Assembly: GCF_002005225.1 (NCBI RefSeq)
Contig: NZ_CP019724.1
Span: forward strand, 1,798,001 to 1,862,000
Origin: Streptomyces pactum
Lineage (GTDB): Bacteria > Actinomycetota > Actinomycetes > Streptomycetales > Streptomycetaceae
Length of the DNA: 64,000 nt
Reading direction: 5' to 3'
Positions within the stretch are counted from its first letter, which is position 1. Every line of letters starts with the position of its first letter. Shown piece after piece: positions 8,795-17,342 of the stretch. The position numbers and the translations under genes were made by a program. Below the pieces are notes generated by a model. The model was not told the DNA's origin, did not search any database, and was given only the letters and a program-made list of their open reading frames with translations.

Positions 8795-9099
8795 GCGCCG
8801 GCCGGCTCTCCGATCACGAGCAGCGCGTACTCGACGAGGTCGAACGGGCACTGTGCCGCGACCGCGGGCTGGACCGGCGCCTGCGCACGCTGCGGCTCGG
8901 CCGGTGCCCCGGCCTCGGCCGTCCGGCGGCGTACCGCCCGCGCACCCCGACCGTCCTGCTGCTGCTCACCGTGTCGGTCACCCTGCTGGTCACCGGCATC
9001 GTCACGTCCGAGCCCGCCGTGATCTGGTCCTTCGCCGCGGTGTGGCCGGTGACGCTGTTCGCGGTGTTCCGGTTGCTGTGCCGGTGGACGGAGGGTTAG
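8791..9099 (+). CDS. DUF3040 family membrane protein
   Basis: A 102-residue protein starting at GTG 8791 within the preceding stop (GTGA overlap). The N-terminus SDHEQRVLDEVERAL is typical of actinobacterial DUF3040 proteins, and two adjacent hydrophobic helices follow (TVLLLLTVSVTLLVTGIV and VIWSFAAVWPVTLFAVF). The family is small, membrane-bound and uncharacterised. It is followed by a strong terminator, so it closes the operon that starts at 5926. Confidence 0.8.
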   Translation: MSAGRLSDHEQRVLDEVERALCRDRGLDRRLRTLRLGRCPGLGRPAAYRPRTPTVLLLLTVSVTLLVTGIVTSEPAVIWSFAAVWPVTLFAVFRLLCRWTEG

Positions 9100-9129
9100 G
9101 CGGCGGTTCGCCCGCCCGTCCACTCCCCT

Positions 9130-9164
9130 GGCCGGCCCCGCGTCCCCTCGGCGCGGGGCCGGCC
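9130..9164. terminator. bidirectional terminator hairpin
   Basis: A perfect 13-bp GC stem (GGCCGGCCCCGCG / CGCGGGGCCGGCC) with a 9-base loop separates the plus-strand operon ending at 9099 from the minus-strand glycan operon ending at 9199. Confidence 0.8.
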
Positions 9165-9198
9165 CGTGTGTGGCCGCCGTGGTGGTGGGCGGCGGGCG

Positions 9199-10095
9199 TC
9201 AGCCCGTGTAGCTGCGGGCGGTCGAGGCGCGCTGGGCGGGTTCCAGTGAGCGCAGCCGGGCCTCTACCTCCGGTGGCAGCACCCGGCGCTCGCGCAGCAC
9301 CCACGGCAGGGCGGCCGTCGCCTCGGCGAAGGCGCGCAGGGACGCGGTGTCGCGCGGGACCGTGCGGGCGAGGTGGAGGGTGCGGCGCAGGGCCGGGCCG
9401 GCCGGGCGGCGCAGCCACGTGAACCACAGGGTGTTGCGGATGCCGTGCGCCCGCCGCAACGTCGAGTCCCGCACCCGCGAGGGGTGGTGGTGGATCGTCA
9501 GGTCGTCCGCGTACGTCAGCCACCAGCCGTCCGCCGCCAGGTCGGCGGCGAGCAGCTCCTCCTCGCCGCCCAGCCACAGCCGGGGGTGGAAGCCGCCCGC
9601 GGCCCGGAAGGCGTCGGCGCGCAGCACGGTCGCGGCGGCCAGGAAGGACCCGAGGGCCGGTCCCGGGAGCCAGTTCGGGCGGGGCACGGGCGACTCGCGC
9701 AGTTCCCCGACGATCGGGTCCTCGGTGCCGTCGGGTTCGACGAGGATGCGAGCGGTGACCGAGCCGACCGCCGGGTACCGGTCGAGCAGGTCGGCGGCCC
9801 CGGACAGGGAGCCCGGGGCCCACCAGGAGTCGTCGTCGCAGAAGGCGACGTAGGGCGTGCGGACCTGGCGGACCGCCAGGTTGCGGCCGACGGCGCCGAG
9901 GTTGCGGCCGGGGCGCAGGAGCCGTACGTCCGGGTGGTGGCGGGCGACGGCGGACGCGGTGCCGTCGGTGGAGGCGTTGTCGGTGACGATCACCGGGGGC
10001 TTCTCGGGGAGTTCGGCGAGGCGGTCCAGGGTGCGCAGGAGTTCGGGGCACCGGTTGTGGGTGATGACGACGACGGTGGTCCGGGTGTCGCTCAC
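9199..10095 (-). CDS. family 2 glycosyltransferase
   Basis: A 298-residue GT-A enzyme: VVVITHNRCPELLRTLDRL at the N-terminus, donor-binding VTDNASTDGT, and the metal-binding segment VAFCDDDSWWAPG (DDD near residue 90). The acceptor region contains LWLGGEEELLAADLAADGW and an HHHPS histidine run. The start GTG 10095 overlaps the upstream stop by 4 bases. It is the last gene of the coupled glycan operon and a close paralogue of the gene before it, so the two probably add successive related sugars on the cytoplasmic side of the membrane. Donor and acceptor are unknown. Confidence 0.88.
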   Translation of the reverse strand: MSDTRTTVVVITHNRCPELLRTLDRLAELPEKPPVIVTDNASTDGTASAVARHHPDVRLLRPGRNLGAVGRNLAVRQVRTPYVAFCDDDSWWAPGSLSGAADLLDRYPAVGSVTARILVEPDGTEDPIVGELRESPVPRPNWLPGPALGSFLAAATVLRADAFRAAGGFHPRLWLGGEEELLAADLAADGWWLTYADDLTIHHHPSRVRDSTLRRAHGIRNTLWFTWLRRPAGPALRRTLHLARTVPRDTASLRAFAEATAALPWVLRERRVLPPEVEARLRSLEPAQRASTARSYTG

Positions 10096-11045
10096 GAGGT
10101 CGCTCCGCCGGCTGCGTCCGTTCCGTGGGCGCCGTCGAGGAGGCGCGCGGCGCGTTCGACGTGCGGGGGCAGGGGCCTGCGGGCGCGCAGGGCGGCGGGC
10201 AGGCGGGTGAGCGTCTCGCGCAGGGCGCGCCGGGCCCGCGGGTCGCGGCGGGCGTCGGCGGCGAGGGCGCGGGTGCGGGCGAGCGCGTGCGGGAGGGGGC
10301 GGCGCAGCCAGGCGGTGAGCAGTTCGTTGCGGCGTACCAACGCCGGGCGGTCGGTGCGGGGGCCGGGGTCCGGGTGGTGGTGGGCGACCACGTCGGGGCA
10401 GTGCGTGACGCCCCAGCCGCGGGCGGCCAGGTCGTAGGCGAGGAGGGTCTCCTCGGCGCCGAAGAAGAGCAGGGGGTGGTAGCCGCCCGCGTCGAGGTAG
10501 GCCGTGCGGCGGGCGACGGCGGCGCAGCCGAGGAAGCCGAGCACCTGGGTGCCGGGCAGGTCGGTGGCCGCGCCGAGGGGGGAGCCGGCGAGCAGGTCGT
10601 TGAGGGGGTCCGCGGCGTCGGCGGGGCCGACGAGGGTGCGGGCGGAGAGCAGGCCGAGCCGGGGGTGCTCGTCGAAGTACCGGGCGGCTGCGCGCAGGGC
10701 GCCGGGGGCCCACCAGGAGTCGTCGTCGCTGAACGCCACGTACGGGGTGTCGAGGGCGCGGACGCCGTGGGTGCGGGCGAGGGCGCCGCGGTTGAACGGC
10801 AGGGCGAGCACCCGCACCCTCGGGAAGTCGCGGGCCAGCATGGCGCGGGTGTCGTCGGTGGAGGCGTTGTCGACGACGAGGACCTTGGGCCGTTCGGGCA
10901 GGGCGAGCAGGTTCCGCACGGTCACGGCGAGGCTCGCGGAACGGTTGCGGGTGGCGATGACGACGCCGACGGGCGCGGTTTCCGCGGGGTCGGCGTGGGA
11001 CCGCTCTCGGGTGCTGGAGGGGCCGCGGTCGGTGGCGTGGTTCAT
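10092..11045 (-). CDS. family 2 glycosyltransferase (paralogue)
   Basis: A 317-residue enzyme with GVVIATRNRSASLAVTVRNL, VVDNASTDDTRAML and VAFSDDDSWWAPG, the same GT-A layout as the downstream gene, and LLFFGAEETLLAYDLAARGW in the acceptor domain. A hydrophilic N-terminal extension of about 25 residues is present. It overlaps both neighbours by 4 bases. Likely role: sugar addition during assembly of the operon's envelope glycan; specificity cannot be read from sequence. Confidence 0.88.
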   Translation of the reverse strand: MNHATDRGPSSTRERSHADPAETAPVGVVIATRNRSASLAVTVRNLLALPERPKVLVVDNASTDDTRAMLARDFPRVRVLALPFNRGALARTHGVRALDTPYVAFSDDDSWWAPGALRAAARYFDEHPRLGLLSARTLVGPADAADPLNDLLAGSPLGAATDLPGTQVLGFLGCAAVARRTAYLDAGGYHPLLFFGAEETLLAYDLAARGWGVTHCPDVVAHHHPDPGPRTDRPALVRRNELLTAWLRRPLPHALARTRALAADARRDPRARRALRETLTRLPAALRARRPLPPHVERAARLLDGAHGTDAAGGATS

Positions 11046-12181
11046 GGTGCCTCTTCCAGGGCGTCCAGGGCGGCGAGTGCGTCCAGGACGTCGTCGGTGG
11101 TGATCCGCAGCAGCGCGGGATCGGTCTCGTGGCCGTGCGGGTCACCGTGGTCGCCGTGGGGACTCGGGAGCCACAGGGCGCGGTGCCGGGGGTGGTCCGG
11201 CGGACCCCAGCGGCTGGGCGGGACCGGGCCGAAGAGGGTGACGGAGGGCGTGGCGTGGGCGACGGCGAGGTGGGCGATGCCGGTGTCGCCGCTGACGACG
11301 GCGCGGGCGCCGGCCACCAGGGCGGAGAGCCGGTGGTAGGGCAGGCCGCCGCCGAACACGTCCGTGTCGGGCAGGCCGGCGCGTTTCGCCAGCCGCGCCA
11401 CCAGGTCCGCCTCGTCCGCTCCCCCGGTGACGACGACCCGGCGTCCTCGCGCGCGCAGCGCTCGCGCCACGGCCGCGTACCGTTCCACGGGCCAGCAGCG
11501 GGAGGGGGCGCCTGCGCCGGGGTGCAGGACGACCGCGCCGGGGGCGGGGGACGGTCCGTCCGGACGCGGCAGCCGCAGGTCGGCGGGGTCGGCGTCGATG
11601 CCGTAAGCCCGCAGCAGCCGGCACCACCGGTCGCGTTCGTGCTCCTCGGCGAACCAGGGCGGCCCCTCCACCTCCGGCGTCCGTGGGTGCGCGAACGCCA
11701 TCAGCTTCAGCGGGCGCATGCGGGTCAGCAGGCGGTGGCTGGGCGGTCCGTTGCCGTGCAGGTCGACGGCGACGTCGGGGGGCGGTCCGGTCCAGTCGAG
11801 GGAGCGCGGGACGGCGCGGCCGGGTTCGGCGGCGGGCAGCAGCCGGTCCACGGCGCCGGTCGCCGCGACGGCGGGCGCCAGCTCGGCCGGGGTGGCCAGC
11901 ACCAGTTCGTGCCCGGGGTACGCGCGGCGCAGCGCGCGCAGCGCGGGCACCCCGGCCAGCAGATCCCCGAGCCCGAGGGCGCGCAGGACGAGCACGCGGG
12001 GCCGTGCTTCCCCGCCGTCCCCGTGCCGCCCCGCGTCCGAGGCGGCGTACGCCGGTCCGGCATCGGGCGGGTGCGCCATCCCGGGGGACGGCGGATGCAC
12101 GGGGTCGCCCGTCACGGGGCCACCGGCGGACGTCGTGGCCGTCTCCCGGCCGGCCCGCCCCCTCGGCGTGTCCCGGGTCAT
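11042..12181 (-). CDS. family 9 (heptosyltransferase-type) glycosyltransferase
   Basis: A 379-residue GT-B enzyme of the ADP-heptose:LPS heptosyltransferase family. A disordered 60-residue N-terminus precedes VLVLRALGLGDLLAGVPALR. The C-terminal domain shows VVLHPGAGAPSRCWPVERY and the donor-site block SGDTGIAHLAVAHATPSVTLFG. Family 9 enzymes use nucleotide-activated heptose, which agrees with hldE, gmhA and gmhB in the same operon. The start is ATG 12181, in a 4-base overlap with hldE. A histidine-rich patch near the C-terminus (HGDHGDPHGHE) is unusual. Confidence 0.88.
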   Translation of the reverse strand: MTRDTPRGRAGRETATTSAGGPVTGDPVHPPSPGMAHPPDAGPAYAASDAGRHGDGGEARPRVLVLRALGLGDLLAGVPALRALRRAYPGHELVLATPAELAPAVAATGAVDRLLPAAEPGRAVPRSLDWTGPPPDVAVDLHGNGPPSHRLLTRMRPLKLMAFAHPRTPEVEGPPWFAEEHERDRWCRLLRAYGIDADPADLRLPRPDGPSPAPGAVVLHPGAGAPSRCWPVERYAAVARALRARGRRVVVTGGADEADLVARLAKRAGLPDTDVFGGGLPYHRLSALVAGARAVVSGDTGIAHLAVAHATPSVTLFGPVPPSRWGPPDHPRHRALWLPSPHGDHGDPHGHETDPALLRITTDDVLDALAALDALEEAP

Positions 12182-13548
12182 CGCACCCCCTCCGCGGCCC
12201 GGGCCATCAGGGCCGTCGAGGAGCGGCCGTCCAGGTAGGGCAGGAGGACCGCCTGGCCGCCCCACTCCTGGAGGAGCGCGGCCTCGGGGAGGTCCGCGCC
12301 GGCGTAGTCGCCGCCCTTGACCCAGACGTCGGGGCGCAGATCGCCGAGGAGGCGTTCGGGGGTGTCCTCGTCGAAGACGGCGACCGCGTCGACGCAGGCC
12401 AGGGCGCGCAGGACGCGGACGCGGTCGGCGAGGGGGTTGACCGGGCGGCCGACGCCCTTGCGGCGCTGGACGGAGGCGTCGGAGTTGACGCAGACGACCA
12501 GGCAGTCGCCGAGCCGCCGGGCGGCCTGGAGGAGGCCGACGTGTCCGGCGTGCAGCAGGTCGAAGCAGCCGCCCGCGGCGACCACCGTGCCGTGCTGGGC
12601 GCGGACGCGGGCGGCCAGGGCCCGCGGGTCGCCGGAGTCGGGCGAGGCGGCCGACTCCGGACCGGTGCCGGCGGGGGGCAGGGCGCCCGCACCGCCCGCG
12701 GCGACGAACGCCGTCGCGGCCGCCACCGCTCCCTCGACGGCCTCCCCCACCAGCGCCCCGTCGGCGAGCAGTCCGGCGGCGGTGGCGGCGAACCGGTCCC
12801 CCGCGCCGCAGGAGTCGCCGTGGTGGGCGGCGGGCGCGGGGACGAGCAGGGGGTGTTCGCCGTAGGAGAGGAGGGCGCCCCGGGAGCCGAGGGTCACGGT
12901 CACCGCGGCCACCCGCCAGTCCCGTACCAGGGCGGCGGCGTCGAGCGCGGCGGCGCGCAGGCCCCCGCCCGGGTGGCCGTCGCGCGGTGCGAAGCCGTGC
13001 GCCTCCTTCTCGGCGGGTGTCACCAGCCGGGTGCCGGGGACCGGCGGGCCCCCGCGCGGGTGCGGGTCCCAGACCAGTGGCGGGCGTGCGGTCAGTACGT
13101 CCCGCAGGGCGTCCGCCGTACCGCGGCCGTAGTCGGAGACGAGGACGGCCCGGGCGGAGCGCAGGGCGGCGCGGGCCTCGTCGGTGGCCTCGCGGGCCCG
13201 GCCGCCGCCGCGGTCGAGGCGGACGACGGGGCGGTCCTGCGCCAGGACGCGGGTCTTCTCGGGCAGTGTCCCGGTGAGGGGAAGGGGGATCAGGGTCAGC
13301 CAGGGGTCGAGGAGTGCGCGCAGTGCCCGGCTGGCCGGGTCGTCGCCCGCGCCCGTGATCAGGGTGACCTCGCGGCCGTCGCGGGCGGCGAGGTACGCGG
13401 CGAGCGCGGCGCCACCGGGCCGGACGCGCTCGGCGCACTCCGACACGACCGGTACCGGCGCGTCGGGCGCCAGCCGGTCGGCGGAGCCGGTCAGGTCGCG
13501 GTCCAGCAGGGCGTCGCCGACCACGACCAGTGGGGTCCTGTCCGCCAT
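12178..13548 (-). CDS. hldE: bifunctional heptose-7-phosphate kinase / heptose-1-phosphate nucleotidyltransferase
   Basis: A 456-residue HldE/RfaE homologue. The N-terminal ribokinase-type domain (about 1-300) phosphorylates heptose 7-phosphate at C1 and carries GGAALAAYLAARDGREVTL and the catalytic GAGDRFAATAAGLL. The C-terminal nucleotidyltransferase domain (about 320-456) has the CTP-transferase signature GCFDLLHAGHVGLL and VNSDASVQRRKG and would make the nucleotide-heptose. The start ATG 13548 has GGAGGTGA upstream. An 8-base gap separates it from gmhA. A full two-domain HldE in a Gram-positive indicates an activated heptose for glycan synthesis. Confidence 0.92.
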   Translation of the reverse strand: MADRTPLVVVGDALLDRDLTGSADRLAPDAPVPVVSECAERVRPGGAALAAYLAARDGREVTLITGAGDDPASRALRALLDPWLTLIPLPLTGTLPEKTRVLAQDRPVVRLDRGGGRAREATDEARAALRSARAVLVSDYGRGTADALRDVLTARPPLVWDPHPRGGPPVPGTRLVTPAEKEAHGFAPRDGHPGGGLRAAALDAAALVRDWRVAAVTVTLGSRGALLSYGEHPLLVPAPAAHHGDSCGAGDRFAATAAGLLADGALVGEAVEGAVAAATAFVAAGGAGALPPAGTGPESAASPDSGDPRALAARVRAQHGTVVAAGGCFDLLHAGHVGLLQAARRLGDCLVVCVNSDASVQRRKGVGRPVNPLADRVRVLRALACVDAVAVFDEDTPERLLGDLRPDVWVKGGDYAGADLPEAALLQEWGGQAVLLPYLDGRSSTALMARAAEGVR

Positions 13549-13556
13549 GCGTCTCG

Positions 13557-14183
13557 TCACCTCCGCGTTCCCTTGCCCCGTGCGCCCCGTGCGCCCGGTG
13601 CACGCCGTACACCCCGCTCCAGGGCGGCGTCGAAGGCCGCGCAGATCATGTGCACGGCGACCAGGTGGATCTCCTGGACGGTGGCCGTCGACGGGGCGTC
13701 GACGCACAGGGACTCGTCGCTGCCCGCCATGAGCGGGTTGGGGGCGCGGCCGGTGAGTGCCCACACCCGTACCCCGGCCGCGCGGGCGGCGTCCGCCGCG
13801 GAGAGCAGGTTGGCGCTGGCGCCGCTGGTGGACAGCAGCATCAGTACGTCGCCCTCGCGGCCGTGGGCGCGGACTTGGCGGGCGAAGACCTCGTCGACGC
13901 CGTAGTCGTTGGCGATGGCGGTCGTGGAGGAGGTGTCCGCGTGCAGGGCGATGGCGGAGAACGGCGGCCGGTCGTCGCGGTAACGGCCGACGAGTTCGGC
14001 GGTCAGGTGCTGTGCCTGGGCGGCGCTGCCGCCGTTGCCCGCGGCCAGCAGCCGGCCGCCGCCCGAGAGGACGGACGCCAGCCGCCCGCCCCAGCGTTCG
14101 GTGATGTGCGCGGAGGCGCGGAACGCTCCCAGCGCGTCCTGGAGTTCGTCGCAGTGCCCGACGACGGGCGGGTGGACGGTCAT
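13557..14183 (-). CDS. gmhA: sedoheptulose-7-phosphate isomerase
   Basis: A 208-residue SIS-domain protein of the phosphoheptose isomerase type, converting sedoheptulose 7-phosphate to heptose 7-phosphate. Motifs are GNGGSAAQAQHLTAELVGRY (about 50-69) and LMLLSTSGASANLLSA (about 108-123), the two sugar-phosphate-binding loops. ATG 14183 is preceded by GGAGGTGGCGTG and shares one base with the previous stop. A short Arg/Gly-rich tail follows the domain. The operon context with hldE and gmhB supports the specific assignment over a generic SIS protein. Confidence 0.9.
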   Translation of the reverse strand: MTVHPPVVGHCDELQDALGAFRASAHITERWGGRLASVLSGGGRLLAAGNGGSAAQAQHLTAELVGRYRDDRPPFSAIALHADTSSTTAIANDYGVDEVFARQVRAHGREGDVLMLLSTSGASANLLSAADAARAAGVRVWALTGRAPNPLMAGSDESLCVDAPSTATVQEIHLVAVHMICAAFDAALERGVRRAPGARGARGKGTRR

Positions 14184-15400
14184 CACGCCACCTCCTTCGA
14201 CAGCGCGTGGTCGGCGAGGGTCAGGCGGTACACCTGTTCCGCGCCGTCGGCGACGCGCGCCCACGTGTAGTGCCGCAGCACGCGTTCGCGGCCGTTGCGG
14301 CCGTACTGGCGGCGCAGCCGTTCGTCGGCGAGGAGTTCGCGGGCGGCGTCCGCGATGGCCTCGGGGTCCTGCGGGGCGACCAGGCGGCCCGTGGTCCCGT
14401 CGGCCACGGAGTCGCGGTGGCCGCCGACGTCGGTGGCGAGGACCGGCACGCCGCAGGCCATCGCCTCCAGCGGCACGATGCCGAAGGGCTCGTAGACCGG
14501 GGTGCACAGCACCAGGTCGGCGCTGCGGAGCAGGGCGGGCATGTCCTCGGGGTCGACCGCGCCGAGCAGCCGGACACGGTCGGCGACGCCGGTGCGGCGC
14601 GCGAGCCCGGTCAGGCGCTGGGCCTCGGGGTCGGCGTCGAGGCCGCCGGGGGGCGGGCCGCCGGCGATGAGGAGTTCGGTGTCGGGGACCTGGGCCAGGG
14701 CGCGGATGGCCTGGTCGTAGCCCTTGCGGGGGACGAGCCGGCCGCAGGCGAGCAGCCGGTGCCGCTGCCGTCGGGCCGGGGTGCGGCCGGTGTCGGCGGT
14801 GGGGTGGAAGTGCTCGGCGTCCACACCGCAGGGCACGACGGAGACCTGCCGGGGCGGTACGCCCATGTCGCCGAGTTCGACGACCTCGTCGGTGCAGGTG
14901 GCCAGGACCCGTTCGCAGGCGCGGCCGAGCTGCCGTTCGATGCCGACGCGCTCGTACGGGCTGGTGTCCCGCATGCCCTGGTGGCGCCGCTTGACGGTGC
15001 CGAGGGCGTGGAAGGTCTGCACGAGGGGGATGCCGTGCGGCCGTACGCCGATCTGTGCGGCCATGCCGGACATCCAGAAGTGGGCGTGCACCACGTCGGG
15101 CGTCTCCCGGGCCCAGGCACGGGCCAGGTAGGCGCCGAAGGCGGGCATGTGCGGGAACAGTTCGTCCTTGGGTACGGCCGCGGGCGGTCCGGCGGGCACG
15201 TGCTCGACGACCGCGCCGCCGGGCAGGGGGATCCGGTCGGGCAGGTCGGTGGCGTCCCGGCGGGTGTAGACCGTGACGTCGTGGCCGCGCCCCGCCAACT
15301 CCTCGGTGAGGCGGGCCACGTAGACGTTCTGTCCTCCGGCGTCGACGCCGCCGAGCGCGGCGAGGGGGCTCGCGTGCTCGGACACCATGGCGATCCTCAT
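14183..15400 (-). CDS. family 4 glycosyltransferase
   Basis: A 405-residue GT-B enzyme with N-terminal MRIAMVSEHASPLAALGGVD and GGQNVYVARLTEELAGRGHD, then VVHAHFWMSG. In the C-terminal donor domain are GRLVPRKGYDQAIRAL and the E-x7-E nucleotide-sugar motif CTPVYEPFGIVPLEAMACG (about residues 300-320). This layout resembles sucrose-synthase/MshA-like actinobacterial retaining transferases. It overlaps the next upstream gene by 4 bases. It probably contributes one sugar of the operon's glycan; MshA itself is unlikely given the surrounding genes. Confidence 0.9.
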   Translation of the reverse strand: MRIAMVSEHASPLAALGGVDAGGQNVYVARLTEELAGRGHDVTVYTRRDATDLPDRIPLPGGAVVEHVPAGPPAAVPKDELFPHMPAFGAYLARAWARETPDVVHAHFWMSGMAAQIGVRPHGIPLVQTFHALGTVKRRHQGMRDTSPYERVGIERQLGRACERVLATCTDEVVELGDMGVPPRQVSVVPCGVDAEHFHPTADTGRTPARRQRHRLLACGRLVPRKGYDQAIRALAQVPDTELLIAGGPPPGGLDADPEAQRLTGLARRTGVADRVRLLGAVDPEDMPALLRSADLVLCTPVYEPFGIVPLEAMACGVPVLATDVGGHRDSVADGTTGRLVAPQDPEAIADAARELLADERLRRQYGRNGRERVLRHYTWARVADGAEQVYRLTLADHALSKEVA

Positions 15401-16356
15401 CGGGTCACCTCCTTCAGCAGCCGCTCCCAGTCGTCCAGGAAGCGGGACAGCCCGTAGCGGGACAGGGCCGCCGCACGGGCCCCGTCGCCGACGGTCCGCG
15501 CGTGCGGCGGGTCGGCGAGGAAGTCGCGTACGGCGTCGGTCAGTACGTCGATGCGGTTGGAGACCACGCCGGCGCCGGGGGGCACGGCCTCGGTGACCTC
15601 GGTGGTGGCGAGGGCGACCACGGGCATGCCGAGGTGCATGGCCTCCAGGAGGGACAGGCCCAGGGAGGTCCAGCGGATGGGGTGGACGTAGACGCGGCGG
15701 CGGGCCAGCTCGGCGTGCAGGTCGCTCTGGGGAACGTCCCGGGTGCGGCAGCGGCCGGGGTCGACGCCGATGTGGTCGGCGAGTCCCTCGGTGCGCATGC
15801 CGAACACGTCGAGCGGGGCGGCGCGGGCGAACGCGGGGAGCAGGTCGGTTCCGGTCGTACGCCCGCGCCGGATCGGCTCGTTGACGACGACGGCCGCGCG
15901 GTCCAGCTCGCCGGTCCAGCGGTGTCCGGGGTCGATGATGCCGTGCTCGACGACCGTCGTCGGCGTGGGGCCCGCGTCCCACATCAGCCGGTTGAAGTGG
16001 GTGACGTGGACGAGGGTGACGCCGGGGATGTCGGCGGCGGGGTGGCGGGTGTCGGGTACTCCGGGAGAAGAGCCGTCGGGGGCGTTGTGCTCCAGGTACA
16101 CCAGCGGCGGGCGGCGGCCGAGCCACTGGTCGACCAGGGCGAGTTCGTGCGGGCGCTGGATGATCACGAGGTCGATGTGCTCGTCCCGCAGCCGCTGAGG
16201 CGGTACTTCGACGACGGAGTCGGGCCAGTCCCAGGTACGGGCGCGGCCGAGGCCGTCCGGTCCGCGGTCCGGGGTGACGGGGACGAGGTAGGTGTGCGGG
16301 CCCTGCACGAAGGCCGTGGTCCACGACCCGTGCACGTGCCAGATGAGGATCCTCAT
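15397..16356 (-). CDS. glycosyltransferase (GT-B fold)
   Basis: A 319-residue protein beginning MRILIWHVHGSWTTAFVQG, with the donor-domain segment TSLGLSLLEAMHLGMPVVAL (about 253-272), the E-containing motif of GT4-like enzymes. It is shorter than typical GT4 enzymes (350-400), with a reduced N-terminal domain. It overlaps both neighbours by 4 bases. Role inferred: one sugar transfer in the operon's glycan assembly. Conserved Streptomyces relatives are annotated only as glycosyltransferases. Confidence 0.85.
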   Translation of the reverse strand: MRILIWHVHGSWTTAFVQGPHTYLVPVTPDRGPDGLGRARTWDWPDSVVEVPPQRLRDEHIDLVIIQRPHELALVDQWLGRRPPLVYLEHNAPDGSSPGVPDTRHPAADIPGVTLVHVTHFNRLMWDAGPTPTTVVEHGIIDPGHRWTGELDRAAVVVNEPIRRGRTTGTDLLPAFARAAPLDVFGMRTEGLADHIGVDPGRCRTRDVPQSDLHAELARRRVYVHPIRWTSLGLSLLEAMHLGMPVVALATTEVTEAVPPGAGVVSNRIDVLTDAVRDFLADPPHARTVGDGARAAALSRYGLSRFLDDWERLLKEVTR

Positions 16357-17342
16357 GCCTCCCCCAGCAGTTTCTCGACGGCGGCCGCCACGTCGGTGGC
16401 CGTGACGGTGTTCAGGCAGGGGTGGCCGGGGACGGGGCAGTCCCGGGCCCGGCTGTCGGCGCAGGGCGCGTCCTGGTCGCCGAGCAGGACGTAGGGGACG
16501 CCGTACGGCCGCCAGCGCTCGGCCGGTACGACCGGTGCGAACAGAGACACGACCGGGGTGCCGACGGCGGCGGCGAGGTGGGCGGGCGCGGTGTTGCCGG
16601 TGACGACGACGGCGGCGCCCGCGAGCACCCCGGCCAGCTCGGGAGCCTCGGTGCGGCCGCCGAGGTCGGTGCCGTGCTCGCCCGCGACGTACGCGGTGAG
16701 CTCGCGTTCGCCGGGGCCTCCGGTGACCAGCACGCGGTGCCCGGCGGCGGCCAGTTCGCGCACGGCCTCGGCGCTGCGGTCGGGGCTCCAGGCGCGGGCG
16801 GGGACGCTGGCGCCCGGGTGGAGCACGACGTAGGGGCCGGGGCCGGTCAGCGCGCCGGCGCGGGGCGGGGTGCGCACCCGCAGCCGTCCGTCGTCGGGGC
16901 GCGGGAATCCGGCCGCCTCGGCGAGGTCGAGCGCGGCCTCGGCCTCGTGGGCGTGCGGTGCGCGCCGGTGGCGCAGGTCGAGCAGGGAGCCGGGGTAGTC
17001 CACGCTGTCCGCGGCGATGTGCCGGACGCCGGCCAGGCGCAGTACCAGGGCGGTGGGCAGCGGGGACTGGTGGAAGGAGGTGAGGACGAGGGCGGTGTCG
17101 GCGTCGATCCGGTCCACCAGTGCGTCGATGTCCGCCCGGCTGACGTCGGGCGGCTGGAACCCGCCCCACGGCGCGTCCCACACCAGCACCTCGTCGACGC
17201 CGGGCAGCAGACGGGCGGCCGGCGCGCCGCGGGACCCGCACAGCATGGTGACGTGGTCGGCCCGGGCGGCCACGGCCCGGACGGCGGGCCCGGCGAGCAG
17301 TACGTCGCCGAAGCTGTCGAGCCGGGTGACGAGCGCCTTCAT
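16353..17342 (-). CDS. family 9 (heptosyltransferase-type) glycosyltransferase
   Basis: A 329-residue GT9 enzyme: MKALVTRLDSFGDVLLAGPA at the N-terminus (the family S-F/L-G-D-V motif), YVVLHPGASVPARAWSPDR in the centre and VVTGNTAPAHLAAAVGTPVV with SLFAPVVPAERWRPYG towards the C-terminus. It is the second GT9 in this operon, so two heptose or heptose-like transfers are plausible. A 4-base overlap links it to the gmhB-like gene upstream. Confidence 0.88.
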   Translation of the reverse strand: MKALVTRLDSFGDVLLAGPAVRAVAARADHVTMLCGSRGAPAARLLPGVDEVLVWDAPWGGFQPPDVSRADIDALVDRIDADTALVLTSFHQSPLPTALVLRLAGVRHIAADSVDYPGSLLDLRHRRAPHAHEAEAALDLAEAAGFPRPDDGRLRVRTPPRAGALTGPGPYVVLHPGASVPARAWSPDRSAEAVRELAAAGHRVLVTGGPGERELTAYVAGEHGTDLGGRTEAPELAGVLAGAAVVVTGNTAPAHLAAAVGTPVVSLFAPVVPAERWRPYGVPYVLLGDQDAPCADSRARDCPVPGHPCLNTVTATDVAAAVEKLLGEA